From: Antedon mediterranea
Taxonomy: Eukaryota; Echinodermata; Crinoidea; Comatulida; Antedonidae
Length of the DNA: 64,000 bases
Direction: 5' to 3'
Assembly (NCBI RefSeq): GCF_964355755.1
Contig: NC_092677.1
Span: 21,052,101 to 21,116,100, forward strand
Below the pieces are notes generated by a model, which worked only from the letters and a program-made list of their open reading frames with translations, was not told where the DNA came from and searched no databases. Positions 1 to 14,700 of the stretch are shown here, piece by piece (the stretch's first letter is position 1; the number at the start of each line of letters is the position of its first letter). The position numbers and the translations under genes were made by a program.

Positions 1-2486
1 TGAACAATTCGTTAAAAGTTTTCACAAAAAAACATCAAAGTCCACAAAATAGCTTAATATCGTATTTAAAAACGTTTTAGACCATTTTGAGCATTTCGAA
101 AAAACTTTTTCACACAAAACATCAAAGTTTACAAAATAGCTTCAAATCGCATTTGGAGACGTTTTAGACCATTTTGTGATTTTCGAAAAAACTTGTTAAC
201 ATAAAAACACCAAAGTGCTCAGAATACCTTCAAATCGCATTTTGAGACGTTTTAGACCATTTTGTGATTTTCGAAAAAACTTGTTAACATAAAAACACCA
301 AAGTGCTCAGAATACCTTCAAATCGTGTTTTGAGACGTTTTAGACCATTTTGTGATTTTGGAAAAACTTGTTAACATAAAAACACCAAAGTGCTCAGAAT
401 ACCTTCAAATCGCATTTGGAGACGTTTTAGACCATTTTGTGATTTTCGAAAAAACTTGTTAACATAAAAACACCAAAGTGCTCAGAAAAGCTTCAAATCG
501 CAATTGGAGACGTTGTAAACCATTTTGTTCATTTCGATGAAACTTGGTTACACAAAAACATCAAATTGCACAAAATGGCTTAATATGGTATGGGAAAACG
601 TTTTAGACCATTTTGAACATTTCGAGAAAACTTTTTCACACAAAACTTCAAAGTGTACAGAATAGCTTCAAATCGCATTAGAAACCGTTTTAGACCATTT
701 TGAGCATTTCGAAAAAACTTTTTCACACAAAACATCAAAGTTTACAAAATAGCTTCAAATCGCATTTGGAGACGTTTTAGACCATTTTGTGATTTTCGAA
801 AAAACTTGTTAACATAAAAACACCAAAGTGCTCAGAATACCTTCAAATCGCATTTTGAGACGTTTTAGACCATTTTGTGATTTTCGAAAAAACTTGTTAA
901 CATAAAAATACCAAAGTGCTCTGAATACCTTCAAATCGTGTTTTGAGACGTTTTAGACCATTTTGTGATTTTCGAAAAAACTTGTTAACATAAAAACACC
1001 AAAGTGCTCAGAATACCTTCAAATCGCATTTGGAGACGTTTTAGACCATTTTGTGATTTTCGAAAAAACTTGTTAACATAAAAACACCAAAGTGCTCAGA
1101 AAAGCTTCAAATCACATTTGGAGACGTTTTAAACCATTTTGTTCATTTCGATGAAACTTGGTTACACAAAAACATCAAAGAGCACAAAAGTATTTAAAAA
1201 CGTTTTAGACCATTTTGAGCATTCCGACAAAACTTTTTCACACAAAACATCAAAGTGTACAGAATAGCTTTAAATCGCATTTGGAGACGTTTTAGACCAT
1301 TTTGTAGTTTTCGAAAAAACTTGTTAACATAAAAACACAAAAGAGCTTCAAATCGCATTTGGAGACGTTTTAGACCCTTTTGTGCATTTCGATGAAACTT
1401 GGTTACACAAAAACATCAAAGTGCTTAAAATCACATTAGAAACCGTTTTAGACCATTTTGAGCATTTCGTTAAAACTTTTCACACAAAAACATCAAAGTC
1501 CACAAAATAGCTTAATATCGTATTCAAAAACGTTTTAGACCATTTTGAGCATTTCGAAAAAACTTTTTCACACAAAACATCAAAGTTTACAAAATAGCTT
1601 CAAATCGCATTTGGAGACGTTTTAGACCATTTTGTGATTTTCGAAAAAACTTGTTAACATAAAAACACCAAAGTGCTCAGAATACCTTCAAATCGCATTT
1701 TGAGACGTTTTAGACCATTTTGTGATTTTCGAAAAAACAACATAAAAACACCAAAGTGCTCAGAATACCTTCAAATCGCATTTGGAGACGTTTTAGACCA
1801 TTTTGTGATTTTGGAAAAAACTTGTTAACATAAAAACACCAAAGTGCTCAGAATACCTTCAAATCGTATTTTGAGACGTTTTAGACAATTTTGTGATTTT
1901 CGAAAAAACTTGTTAACATAAAAACACCAAAGTGCTTAGAAAAGCTTCAAATCGCATTTGGAGACGTTTTAGACCATTTTGTGCATTTCGATGAAACTTG
2001 GTTACACAAAAACATCAAAGTGTACAGAATAGCTTCAAATCGCATTAGAAACCGTTTTAGACCATTTTGAGCATTTCGAAAAAACTTTTTCACACAAAAC
2101 ATCAAAGTGTACAAAATAGCTTCAAATCGCATTTGGAGACGTTTTAGACAATTTTGTGATTTTCGAAAAAACTTGTTTACATAAAAACACCAAAGTGCTA
2201 AGAATAGCTTCCAATCGCATTTGGAGACGTTTTAGACCCTTTTGTGCATTTCGATGAAACTTGGTTACACAAAAACATCAAAGTGCTTAAAATCACATTA
2301 GAAACCGTTTTAGACCATTTTGAGCATTTCGTTAAAATTTTTCACAGAAAAACATCAAAGAGCAAAAAATAGCTTAATATCGTATTTAAAAACGTTTTAG
2401 ACCATTTTGAGCATTTCGACAAAACTTTTTCACACAAAACATCAAAGTATACAGATAAGCTTCAAATCGCATTTGGAGACGTTTTA
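1..2486 (+). repeat. Higher-order repeat copy 1 (offset 3974 bp)
   Basis: This stretch is collinear with 3975-6460 at a constant offset of 3974 bp, for example GTATACAGATAAGC at 2447 and 6421. I saw only scattered single-base differences, such as GACGTTGTAAACC here near 510 against GACGTTTTAAACC in the other copy. The copies part near 2486: this one continues with a GTGCATTTTGATG monomer, the other with a GAGCATTTCGATAAAATTTT monomer. The block is cut by the window edge on the left. Confidence 0.9.
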
Positions 2487-3974
2487 GACCATTTTGTGCA
2501 TTTTGATGAAACTTGGTTACACAAAAACATCAAAGTGTACAGAATAGCTTCAAATCGCATTAGAAACCGTTTTAGACCATTTTGAGCATTTCGAAAAAAC
2601 TTTTTCACACAAAACATCAAAGTGTACAAAATAGCTTCTGGAGACGTTTTAGACCATTTTGTGATTTTCGAAAAAACTTGTTAACATAAAAACACCAAAG
2701 TGCTCAGAATACCTTCAAATCGCATTTGGAGACGTTTTAGACCCTTTTGTGCATTTCGATGAAACTTGGTTACACAAAAACATCAAAGTGCTTAAAATCA
2801 CATTAGAAACCGTTTTAGACCATTTTGAGCATTTCGTTAAAATTTTTCACAGAAAAACATCAAAGAGCAAAAAATAGCTTAATATCGTATTTAAAAACGT
2901 TTTAGACCATTTTGAGCATTTCGACAAAACTTTTTCACACAAAACATCAAAGTGTACAGAATAGCTTCAAATCGCATTTGGAGACGTTTTAACCCATTTT
3001 GAGCATTTCGATAAAATTTTACACACAAAAACATCAAAGTGCACAAAATAGCTTAATATGGTATTTAAAAACGTTTTAGACCATTTTGAGCATTTCAACA
3101 AAACTTTTTCTCGCAAAACATCAAAGTGTACAGAATAGCTTCAAATCGCATTTGGAGACGTTTTAGACCATTTTGTGCATTTCGATGAAACTTGGTTACA
3201 CAAAAACATCAAAGTGCTTAAAATCACATTTTGAGCATTTCGTTAAAACTTTTCACACAAAAACATCAAAGTCCACAAAATAGCTTAATATCGTATTTAA
3301 AAACGTTTTAGACCATTTTGAGCATTTCGAAAAAACTTTTTCACACAAAACATCAAAGTTTACAAAATAGCTTCAAATCGCATTTGGAGACGTTTTAGAC
3401 CATTTTGTGATTTTCGAAAAAACTTGTTAACATAAAAACACCAAAGTGCTCAGAATACCTTCAAATCGTGTTTTGAGACGTTTTAGACCATTTTGTAATT
3501 TTCGAAAAAACTTGTTAACATAAAAACACCAAAGTGCTCAGAATACCTTCACATCGCATTTTGAGACGTTTTAGACCATTTTGTGATTTTCGAAAAAACT
3601 TGTTAACATAAAAACACCAAAGTGCTTAGAAAAGCTTGAAATCGCATTTGGAGACGTTTTAGACCATTTTGTGCATTTCGATGAAACTTGGTTAAAGTGC
3701 TTAAAATCACATTTTGAGCATTTCGTTAAAACTTTTCACACAAAAACATCAAAGAGTAAAAAATAGCTTAATATCGTATTTAAAAACGTTTTAGACCATT
3801 TTGAGCATTTCGACAAAATTTTTTCACACAAAACATCAAAGTGTACAGAATAGCTTTAAATCGCATTTGGAGACGTTTTAGACCATTTTGTTCATTTCGA
3901 TGAAACAAAAACACAAAAACATCAAATTGCACAAAATGGCTTAATATGATATGGGAAAACGTTTTAGACCATTT

Positions 3975-6460
3975 TGAACAATTCGTTAAAAGTTTTCACA
4001 AAAAAACATCAAAGTCCACAAAATAGCTTAATATCGTATTTAAAAACGTTTTAGACCATTTTGAGCATTTCGAAAAAACTTTTTCACACAAAACATCAAA
4101 GTTTACAAAATAGCTTCAAATCGCATTTGGAGACGTTTTAGACCATTTTGTGATTTTCGAAAAAACTTGTTAACATAAAAACACCAAAGTGCTCAGAATA
4201 CCTTCAAATCGCATTTTGAGACGTTTTAGACCATTTTGTGATTTTCGAAAAAACTTGTTAACATAAAAACACCAAAGTGCTCAGAATACCTTCAAATCGT
4301 GTTTTGAGACGTTTTAGACCATTTTGTGATTTTGGAAAAACTTGTTAACATAAAAACACCAAAGTGCTCAGAATACCTTCAAATCGCATTTGGAGACGTT
4401 TTAGACCATTTTGTGATTTTCGAAAAAACTTGTTAACATAAAAACACCAAAGTGCTCAGAAAAGCTTCAAATCGCAATTGGAGACGTTTTAAACCATTTT
4501 GTTCATTTCGATGAAACTTGGTTACACAAAAACATCAAATTGCACAAAATGGCTTAATATGGTATGGGAAAACGTTTTAGACCATTTTGAACATTTCGAG
4601 AAAACTTTTTCACACAAAACTTCAAAGTGTACAGAATAGCTTCAAATCGCATTAGAAACCGTTTTAGACCATTTTGAGCATTTCGAAAAAACTTTTTCAC
4701 ACAAAACATCAAAGTTTACAAAATAGCTTCAAATCGCATTTGGAGACGTTTTAGACCATTTTGTGATTTTCGAAAAAACTTGTTAACATAAAAACACCAA
4801 AGTGCTCAGAATACCTTCAAATCGCATTTTGAGACGTTTTAGACCATTTTGTGATTTTCGAAAAAACTTGTTAACATAAAAATACCAAAGTGCTCTGAAT
4901 ACCTTCAAATCGTGTTTTGAGACGTTTTAGACCATTTTGTGATTTTCGAAAAAACTTGTTAACATAAAAACACCAAAGTGCTCAGAATACCTTCAAATCG
5001 CATTTGGAGACGTTTTAGACCATTTTGTGATTTTCGAAAAAACTTGTTAACATAAAAACACCAAAGTGCTCAGAAAAGCTTCAAATCGCATTTGGAGACG
5101 TTTTAAACCATTTTGTTCATTTCGATGAAACTTGGTTACACAAAAACATCAAAGAGCACAAAAGTATTTAAAAACGTTTTAGACCATTTTGAGCATTCCG
5201 ACAAAACTTTTTCACACAAAACATCAAAGTGTACAGAATAGCTTTAAATCGCATTTGGAGACGTTTTAGACCATTTTGTAGTTTTCGAAAAAACTTGTTA
5301 ACATAAAAACACAAAAGAGCTTCAAATCGCATTTGGAGACGTTTTAGACCCTTTTGTGCATTTCGATGAAACTTGGTTACACAAAAACATCAAAGTGCTT
5401 AAAATCACATTAGAAACCGTTTTAGACCATTTTGAGCATTTCGTTAAAACTTTTCACACAAAAACATCAAAGTCCACAAAATAGCTTAATATCGTATTCA
5501 AAAACGTTTTAGACCATTTTGAGCATTTCGAAAAAACTTTTTCACACAAAACATCAAAGTTTACAAAATAGCTTCAAATCGCATTTGGAGACGTTTTAGA
5601 CCATTTTGTGATTTTCGAAAAAACTTGTTAACATAAAAACACCAAAGTGCTCAGAATACCTTCAAATCGCATTTTGAGACGTTTTAGACCATTTTGTGAT
5701 TTTCGAAAAAACAACATAAAAACACCAAAGTGCTCAGAATACCTTCAAATCGCATTTGGAGACGTTTTAGACCATTTTGTGATTTTGGAAAAAACTTGTT
5801 AACATAAAAACACCAAAGTGCTCAGAATACCTTCAAATCGTATTTTGAGACGTTTTAGACAATTTTGTGATTTTCGAAAAAACTTGTTAACATAAAAACA
5901 CCAAAGTGCTTAGAAAAGCTTCAAATCGCATTTGGAGACGTTTTAGACCATTTTGTGCATTTCGATGAAACTTGGTTACACAAAAACATCAAAGTGTACA
6001 GAATAGCTTCAAATCGCATTAGAAACCGTTTTAGACCATTTTGAGCATTTCGAAAAAACTTTTTCACACAAAACATCAAAGTGTACAAAATAGCTTCAAA
6101 TCGCATTTGGAGACGTTTTAGACAATTTTGTGATTTTCGAAAAAACTTGTTTACATAAAAACACCAAAGTGCTAAGAATAGCTTCCAATCGCATTTGGAG
6201 ACGTTTTAGACCCTTTTGTGCATTTCGATGAAACTTGGTTACACAAAAACATCAAAGTGCTTAAAATCACATTAGAAACCGTTTTAGACCATTTTGAGCA
6301 TTTCGTTAAAATTTTTCACAGAAAAACATCAAAGAGCAAAAAATAGCTTAATATCGTATTTAAAAACGTTTTAGACCATTTTGAGCATTTCGACAAAACT
6401 TTTTCACACAAAACATCAAAGTATACAGATAAGCTTCAAATCGCATTTGGAGACGTTTTA
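3975..6460 (+). repeat. Higher-order repeat copy 2 (offset 3974 bp)
   Basis: Partner of the first 2.49 kb of the window. The same order of monomer variants, beginning at TGAACA(T/A)TTCGTTAAAAG, recurs wholly or partly from about 7358, 12215, 39544 and 61798. It is therefore a mobile module of the array rather than a single duplication. The start marker is followed by the GTCCACAAAATAGC monomer and then a series of CTCAGAATACC monomers. Confidence 0.9.
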
Positions 6461-9400
6461 AACCATTTTGAGCATTTCGATAAAATTTTACACACAAAAA
6501 CATCAAAGTGCACAAAATAGCTTAATATGGTATTTAAAAACGTTTTAGACCATTTTGAGCATTTCAACAAAACTTTTTCTCACAAAACATCAAAGTGTAC
6601 AGAATAGCTTCAAATCGCATTTGGAGACGTTTTAGACCATTTTGTGCATTTCGATGAAACTTGGTTACACAAAAACATCAAAGTGCTTAAAATCACATTT
6701 TGAGCATTTCGTTAAAACTTTTCACACAAAAACATCAAAGTCCACAAAATAGCTTAATATCGTATTTAAAAACGTTTTAGACCATTTTGAGCCTTTTCGA
6801 AAAAACTTGTTAACATAAAAACACCAAAGTGCTCAGAATACCTTCAAATCGTGTTTTGAGACGTTTTAGACCGTTTTGTAATTTTCGAAAAAACTTGTTA
6901 ACATAAAAACACCAAAGTGCTCAGAATACCTTCACATCGCATTTTGAGACGTTTTAGACCATTTTGTGATTTTCGAAAAAACTTGTTAACATAAAAACAC
7001 CAAAGTGCTTAGAAAAGCTTGAAATCGCATTTGGAGACGTTTTAGACCATTTTGTGCATTTCGATGAAACTTGGTTAAAGTGCTTAAAATCACATTTTGA
7101 GCATTTCGTTAAAACTTTTCACACAAAAACATCAAAGAGTAAAAAATAGCTTAATATCGTATTTAAAAACGTTTTAGACCATTTTGAGCATTTCGACAAA
7201 ATTTTTTCACACAAAACATCAAAGTGTACAGAATAGCTTTAAATCGCATTTGGAGACGTTTTAGACCATTTTGTTCATTTCGATGAAACAAAAACACAAA
7301 AACATCAAATTGCACAAAATGGCTTAATATGATATGGGAAAACGTTTTAGACCATTTTGAACATTTCGTTAAAAGTTTTCACAAAAAAACATCAAAGTCC
7401 ACAAAATAGCTTAATATCGTATTTAAAAACGTTTTAGACCATTTTGAGCATTTCGAAAAAACTTTTTCACACAAAACATCAAAGTTTACAAAATAGCTTC
7501 AAATCGCATTTGGAGACGTTTTAGACCATTTTGTGATTTTCGAAAAAACTTGTTAACATAAAAACACCAAAGTGCTCAGAATACCTTCAAATCGCATTTT
7601 GAGACGTTTTAGACCATTTTGTGATTTTCGAAAAAACTTGTTAACATAAAAACACCAAAGTGCTCAGAATACCTTCAAATCGTGTTTTGAGACGTTTTAG
7701 ACCATTTTGTGATTTTGGAAAAACTTGTTAACATAAAAACACCAAAGTGCTCAGAATACCTTCAAATCGCATTTGGAGACGTTTTAGACCATTTTGTGAT
7801 TTTCGAAAAAACTTGTTAACATAAAAACACCAAAGTGCTCAGAAAAGCTTCAAATCGCAATTGGAGACGTTTTAAACCATTTTGTTCATTTCGATGAAAC
7901 TTGGTTACACAAAAACATCAAATTGCACAAAATGGCTTAATATGGTATGGGAAAACGTTTTAGACCAGTTTGAACATTTCGAGAAAACTTTTTCACACAA
8001 AACTTCAAAGTGTACAGAATAGCTTCAAATCGCATTAGAAACCGTTTTAGACCATTTTGAGCATTTCGAAAAAAACTTTTTCACACAAAACATCAAAGTT
8101 TACAAAATAGCTTCAAATCGCATTTGGAGACGTTTTAGACCATTTTGTGATTTTCGAAAAAACTTGTTAACATAAAAACACCAAAGTGCTCAGAATACCT
8201 TCAAATCGCATTTTGAGACGTTTTAGACCATTTTGTGATTTTCGAAAAAACTTGTTAACATAAAAATACCAAAGTGCTCAGAATACCTTCAAATCGTGTT
8301 TTGAGACGTTTTAGACCATTTTGTGATTTTCGAAAAAACTTGTTAACATAAAAACACCAAAGTGCTCAGAATACCTTCAAATCGCATTTGGAGACGTTTT
8401 AGACCATTTTGTGATTTTCGAAAAAACTTGTTAACATAAAAACACCAAAGTGCTCAGAATACCTTCAAATCGCATTTGGAGACGTTTTAGACCATTTTGT
8501 GATTTTCGAAAAAACTTGTTAACATAAAAACACCAAAGTGCTCAGAAAAGCTTCAAATCGCAATTGGAGACGTTTTAAACCATTTTGTTCATTTCGATGA
8601 AACTTGGTTACACAAAAACATCAAAGAGCACAAAAGTATTTAAAAACGTTTTAGACCATTTTGAGCATTCCGACAAAACTTTTTCACACAAAACATCAAA
8701 GTGTACAGAATAGCTTTAAATCGCATTTGGAGACGTTTTAGACCATTTTGTAGTTTTCGAAAAAACTTGTTAACATAAAAACACAAAAGAGCTTCAAATC
8801 GCATTTGGAGACGTTTTAGACCCTTTTGTGCATTTCGATGAAACTTGGTTACACAAAAACATCAAAGTGCTTAAAATCACATTAGAAACCGTTTTAGACC
8901 ATTTTGAGCATTTCGTTAAAACTTTTCACACAAAAACATCAAAGTCCACAAAATAGCTTAATATCGTTTTCAAAAACGTTTTAGACCATTTTGAGCATTT
9001 CGAAAAAACTTTTTCACACAAAACATCAAAGTTTACAAAATAGCTTCAAATCGCATTTGGAGACGTTTTAGACCATTTTGTGATTTTCGAAAAAACTTGT
9101 TAACATAAAAACACCAAAGTGCTCAGAATACCTTCAAATCGCATTTGGAGACGTTTTAGACCATTTTGTGATTTTCGAAAAAACTTGTTAACATAAAAAC
9201 ACCAAAGTGCTTAGAAAAGCTTCAAATCGCATTTGGAGACGTTTTAGACCATTTTGTGCATTTCGATGAAACTTGGTTACACAAAAACATCAAAGTGTTT
9301 AAAATCACATTTTGAGCATTTCGTTAAAACTTTTCACACAAAAACATCAAAGAGCAAAAAATAGCTTAATATCGTATTTAAAAACGTTTTAGACCATTTT

Positions 9401-10228
9401 GAGCATTTCGACAAAACTTTTTCACACAAAACATCAAAGTGTACAAAATAGCTTCAAATCGCATTTGGAGACGTTTTAGACCATTTTGTGATTTTCGAAA
9501 AAACAACATAAAAACACCAAAGTGCTCAGAATACCTTCAAATCGCATTTGGAGACGTTTTAGACCATTTTGTGATTTTGGAAAAAACTTGTTAACATAAA
9601 AACACCAAAGTGCTCAGAATACCTTCAAATCGTATTTTGAGACGTTTTAGACAATTTTGTGATTTTCGAAAAAACTTGTTAACATAAAAACACCAAAGTG
9701 CTTAGAAAAGCTTCAAATCGCATTTGGAGACGTTTTAGACCATTTTGTGATTTTCGAAAAAACTTGTTAACATAAAAACACCAAAGTGCTCAGAATACCT
9801 TCAAATTGTATTTTGAGACGTTTTAGACAATTTTGTGATTTTCGAAAAAACTTGTTAACATAAAAACACCAAAGTGCTTAGAAAAGCTTCAAATCGCATT
9901 TGGAGACGTTTTAGACCATTTTGTGCATTTCGATGAAACTTGGTTACACAAAAACATCAAAGTGCTTAAAATCACATTTTGAGCATTTCGTTAAAACTTT
10001 TCACACAAAAACAACAAAGAGCAAAAAATAGCTTAATATCGTATTTAAAAACGTTTTAGACCATTTTGAGCATTTCGACAAAACTTTTTCACACAAAACA
10101 TCAAAGTGTACAAAATAGCTTCAAATCGCATTTGGAGACGTTTTAGACAATTTTGTGATTTTCGAAAAAACTTGTTTACATAAAAACACCAAAGTGCTAA
10201 GAATAGCTTCCAATCGCATTTGGAGACG

Positions 10229-11720
10229 TTTTAGACCCTTTTGTGCATTTCGATGAAACTTGGTTACACAAAAACATCAAAGTGCTTAAAATCACATTAG
10301 AAACCGTTTTAGAACATTTTGAGCATTTCGTTAAAATTTTTCACAGAAAAACATCAAAGAGCAAAAAATAGCTTAATATCGTATTTAAAAACGTTTTAGA
10401 CCATTTTGAGCATTTCGACAAAACTTTTTCACACAAAACAACAAAGTGTACAGAATAGCTTCAAATCGCATTTGGAGACGTTTTAACCCATTTTGAGCAT
10501 TTCGATAAAATTTTACACACAAAAACATCAAAGTGCACAAAATAGCTTAATATGGTATTTAAAAACGTTTTAGACCATTTTGAGCATTTCAACAAAACTT
10601 TTTCTCACAAAACATCAAAGTGTACAGAATAGCTTCAAATCGCATTTGGAGACGTTTTAGACCATTTTGTGCATTTCGATGAAACTTGGTTACACAAAAA
10701 CATCAAAGTGCTTAAAATCACATTTTGAGCATTTCGTTAAAACTCTTCACACAAAAACATCAAAGTCCACAAAATAGCTTAATATCGTATTTAAAAACGT
10801 TTTAGACCATTTTGAGCATTTCGAAAAAACTTTTCCACACAAAACATCAAAGTTTACAAAATAGCTTCAAATCGCATTTGGAGACGTTTTAGACCATTTT
10901 GTGATTTTCGAAAAAACTTGTTAGCATAAAAACACCAAAGTGCTCAGAATACCTTCAAATCGCATTTGGAGACGTTTTAGACCCTTTTGTGCATTTCGAT
11001 GAAACTTGGTTACACAAAAATATCAAAGTGCTTAAAATCACATTAGAAACCGTTTTAGACCATTTTGAGCATTTCGTTAAAATTTTTCACAGAAAAACAT
11101 CAAAGAGCAAAAAATAGCTTAATATCGTATTTAAAAACGTTTTAGACCATTTTGAGCATTTCGACAAAACTTTTTCACACAAAACATCAAAGTGTACAGA
11201 ATAGCTTCAAATCGCATTTGGAGACGTTTTAACCCATTTTGAGCATTTCGATAAAATTTTACACACAAAAACATCAAAGTGCACAAAATAGCTTAATATG
11301 GTATTTAAAAACGTTTTAGACCATTTTGAGCATTTCAACAAAACTTTTTCTCGCAAAACATCAAAGTGTACAGAATAGCTTCAAATCGCATTTGGAGACG
11401 TTTTAGACCATTTTGTGCATTTCGATGAAACTTGGTTACACAAAAACATCAAAGTGCTTAAAATCACATTTTGAGCATTTCGTTAAAACTTTTCACACAA
11501 AAACATCAAAGTCCACAAAATAGCTTAATATCGTATTTAAAAACGTTTTAGACCATTTTGAGCATTTCGAAAAAACTTTTCCACACAAAACATCAAAGTT
11601 TACAAAATAGCTTCAAATCGCATTTGGAGACGTTTTAGACCATTTTGTGATTTTCGAAAAAACTTGTTAACATAAAAACACCAAAGTGCTCAGAATACCT
11701 TCAAATCGTGTTTTGAGACG
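10229..11720 (+). repeat. Tandem 746-bp higher-order repeat, two copies
   Basis: Two consecutive blocks start at TTTTAGACCCTTTTGTGC (10229 and 10975). The marker CGTTAAAATTTTTCACAG lies at 10329 and 11075. Both pairs give an exact 746-bp step, about eight and a half monomers. The same 746-bp unit is tandem again at 44.9-47.1 kb. The right end of the second copy is approximate. Confidence 0.85.
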
Positions 11721-14700
11721 TTTTAGACCATTTTGTAATTTTCGAAAAAACTTGTTAACATAAAAACACCAAAGTGCTCAGAATACCTTCACATCGCATT
11801 TTGAGACGTTTTAGACCATTTTGTGATTTTCGAAAAAACTTGTTAACATAAAAACACCAAAGTGCTTAGAAAAGCTTGAAATCGCATTTGGAGACGTTTT
11901 AGACCATTTTGTGCATTTCGATGAAACTTGGTTAAAGTGCTTAAAATCACATTTTGAGCATTTCGTTAAAACTTTTCACACAAAAACATCAAAGAGTAAA
12001 AAATAGCTTAATATCGTATTTAAAAACGTTTTAGACCATTTTGAGCATTTCGACAAAATTTTTTCACACAAAACATCAAAGTGTACAGAATAGCTTTAAA
12101 TCGCATTTGGAGACGTTTTAGACCATTTTGTTCATTTCGATGAAACAAAAACACAAAAACATCAAATTGCACAAAATGGCTTAATATGATATGGGAAAAC
12201 ATTTTAGACCATTTTGAACATTTCGTTAAAAGTTTTCACAAAAAAACATCAAAGTCCACAAAATAGCTTAATATCGTATTTAAAAACGTTTTAGACCATT
12301 TTGAGCATTTCGAAAAAACTTTTTCACACAAAACATCAAAGTTTACAAAATAGCTTCAAATCGCATTTGGAGACGTTTTAGACCATTTTGTGATTTTCGA
12401 AAAAACTTGTTAACATAAAAACACCAAAGTGCTCAGAATACCTTCAAATCGCATTTTGAGACGTTTTAGACCATTTTGTGATTTTCGAAAAAACTTGTTA
12501 ACATAAAAACACCAAAGTGCTCAGAATACCTTCAAATCGTGTTTTGAGACGTTTTAGACCATTTTGTGATTTTGGAAAAACTTGTTAACATAAAAACACC
12601 AAAGTGCTCAGAATACCTTCAAATCGCATTCGGAGACGTTTTAGACCATTTTGTGATTTTCGAAAAAACTTGTTAACATAAAAACACCAAAGTGCTCAGA
12701 AAAGCTTCAAATCGCAATTGGAGACGTTTTAAACCATTTTGTTCATTTCGATGAAACTTGGTTACACAAAAACATCAAATTGCACAAAATGGCTTAATAT
12801 GGTATGGGAAAACGTTTTAGACCATTTTGAACATTTCGAGAAAACTTTTTCACACAAAACTTCAAAGTGTACAGAATAGCTTCAAATCGCATTAGAAACC
12901 GTTTTAGACCATTTTGAGCATTTCGAAAAAACTTTTTCACACAAAACATCAAAGTTTACAAAATAGCTTCAAATCGCATTTGGAGACGTTTTAGACCATT
13001 TTGTGATTTTCGAAAAAACTTGTTAACATAAAAACACCAAAGTGCTCAGAATACCTTCAAATCGCATTTTGAGACGTTTTAGACCATTTTGTGATTTTCG
13101 AAAAAACTTGTTAACATAAAAATACCAAAGTGCTCTGAATACCTTCAAATCGTGTTTTGAGACGTTTTAGACCATTTTGTGATTTTCGAAAAAACTTGTT
13201 AACATAAAAACACCAAAGTGCTCAGAATACCTTCAAATCGCATTTGGAGACGTTTTAGACCATTTTGTGATTTTCGAAAAAACTTGTTAACATAAAAACA
13301 CCAAAGTGCTCAGAAAAGCTTCAAATCGCATTTGGAGACGTTTTAAACCATTTTGTTCATTTCGATGAAACTTGGTTACACAAAAACATCAAAGAGCACA
13401 AAAGTATTTAAAAACGTTTTAGACCATTTTGAGCATTCCGACAAAACTTTTTCACACAAAACATCAAAGTGTACAGAATAGCTTTAAATCGCATTTGGAG
13501 ACGTTTTAGACCATTTTGTAGTTTTCGAAAAAACTTGTTAACATAAAAACACAAAAGAGCTTCAAATCGCATTTGGAGACGTTTTAGACCCTTTTGTGCA
13601 TTTCGATGAAACTTGGTTACACAAAAACATCAAAGTGCTTAAAATCACATTAGAAACCGTTTTAGACCATTTTGAGCATTTCGTTAAAACTTTTCACACA
13701 AAAACATCAAAGTCCACAAAATAGCTTAATATCGTATTCAAAAACGTTTTAGACCATTTTGAGCATTTCGAAAAAACTTTTTCACACAAAACATCAAAGT
13801 TTACAAAATAGCTTCAAATCGCATTTGGAGACGTTTTAGACCATTTTGTGATTTTCGAAAAAACTTGTTAACATAAAAACACCAAAGTGCTCAGAATACC
13901 TTCAAATCGCATTTTGAGACGTTTTAGACCATTTTGTGATTTTCGAAAAAACAACATAAAAACACCAAAGTGCTCAGAATACCTTCAAATCGCATTTGGA
14001 GACGTTTTAGACCATTTTGTGATTTTGGAAAAAACTTGTTAACATAAAAACACCAAAGTGCTCAGAATACCTTCAAATCGTATTTTGAGACGTTTTAGAC
14101 AATTTTGTGATTTTCGAAAAAACTTGTTAACATAAAAACACCAAAGTGCTTAGAAAAGCTTCAAATCGCATTTGGAGACGTTTTAGACCATTTTGTGCAT
14201 TTCGATGAAACTTTGTTACACAAAAACATCAAAGTGTACAGAATAGCTTCAAATCGCATTAGAAACCGTTTTAGACCATTTTGAGCATTTCGAAAAAACT
14301 TTTCCACACAAAACATCAAAGTTTACAAAATAGCTTCAAATCGCATTTGGAGACGTTTTAGACCATTTTGTGATTTTCGAAAAAACTTGTTAACATAAAA
14401 ACACCAAAGTGCTCAGAATACCTTCAAATCGCATTTGGAGACGTTTTAGACCCTTTTGTGCATTTCGATGAAACTTGGTTACACAAAAACATCAAAGTGC
14501 TTAAAATCACATTAGAAACCGTTTTAGACCATTTTGAGCATTTCGTTAAAATTTTTCACAGAAAAACATCAAAGAGCAAAAAATAGCTTAATATCGTATT
14601 TAAAAACGTTTTAGACCATTTTGAGCATTTCGACAAAACTTTTTCACACAAAACATCAAAGTGTACAGAATAGCTTCAAATCGCATTTGGAGACGTTTTA

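Noticed and set aside
1947-2132. Recurring 61-codon minus-strand ORF (also at 5921, 24982, 25670, 26534, 34379, 53484 and 63744)
   Set aside because: It is two satellite monomers read through. The 29-residue internal repeat reflects an 87-bp unit, a multiple of three. No start context, domain or independent conservation.
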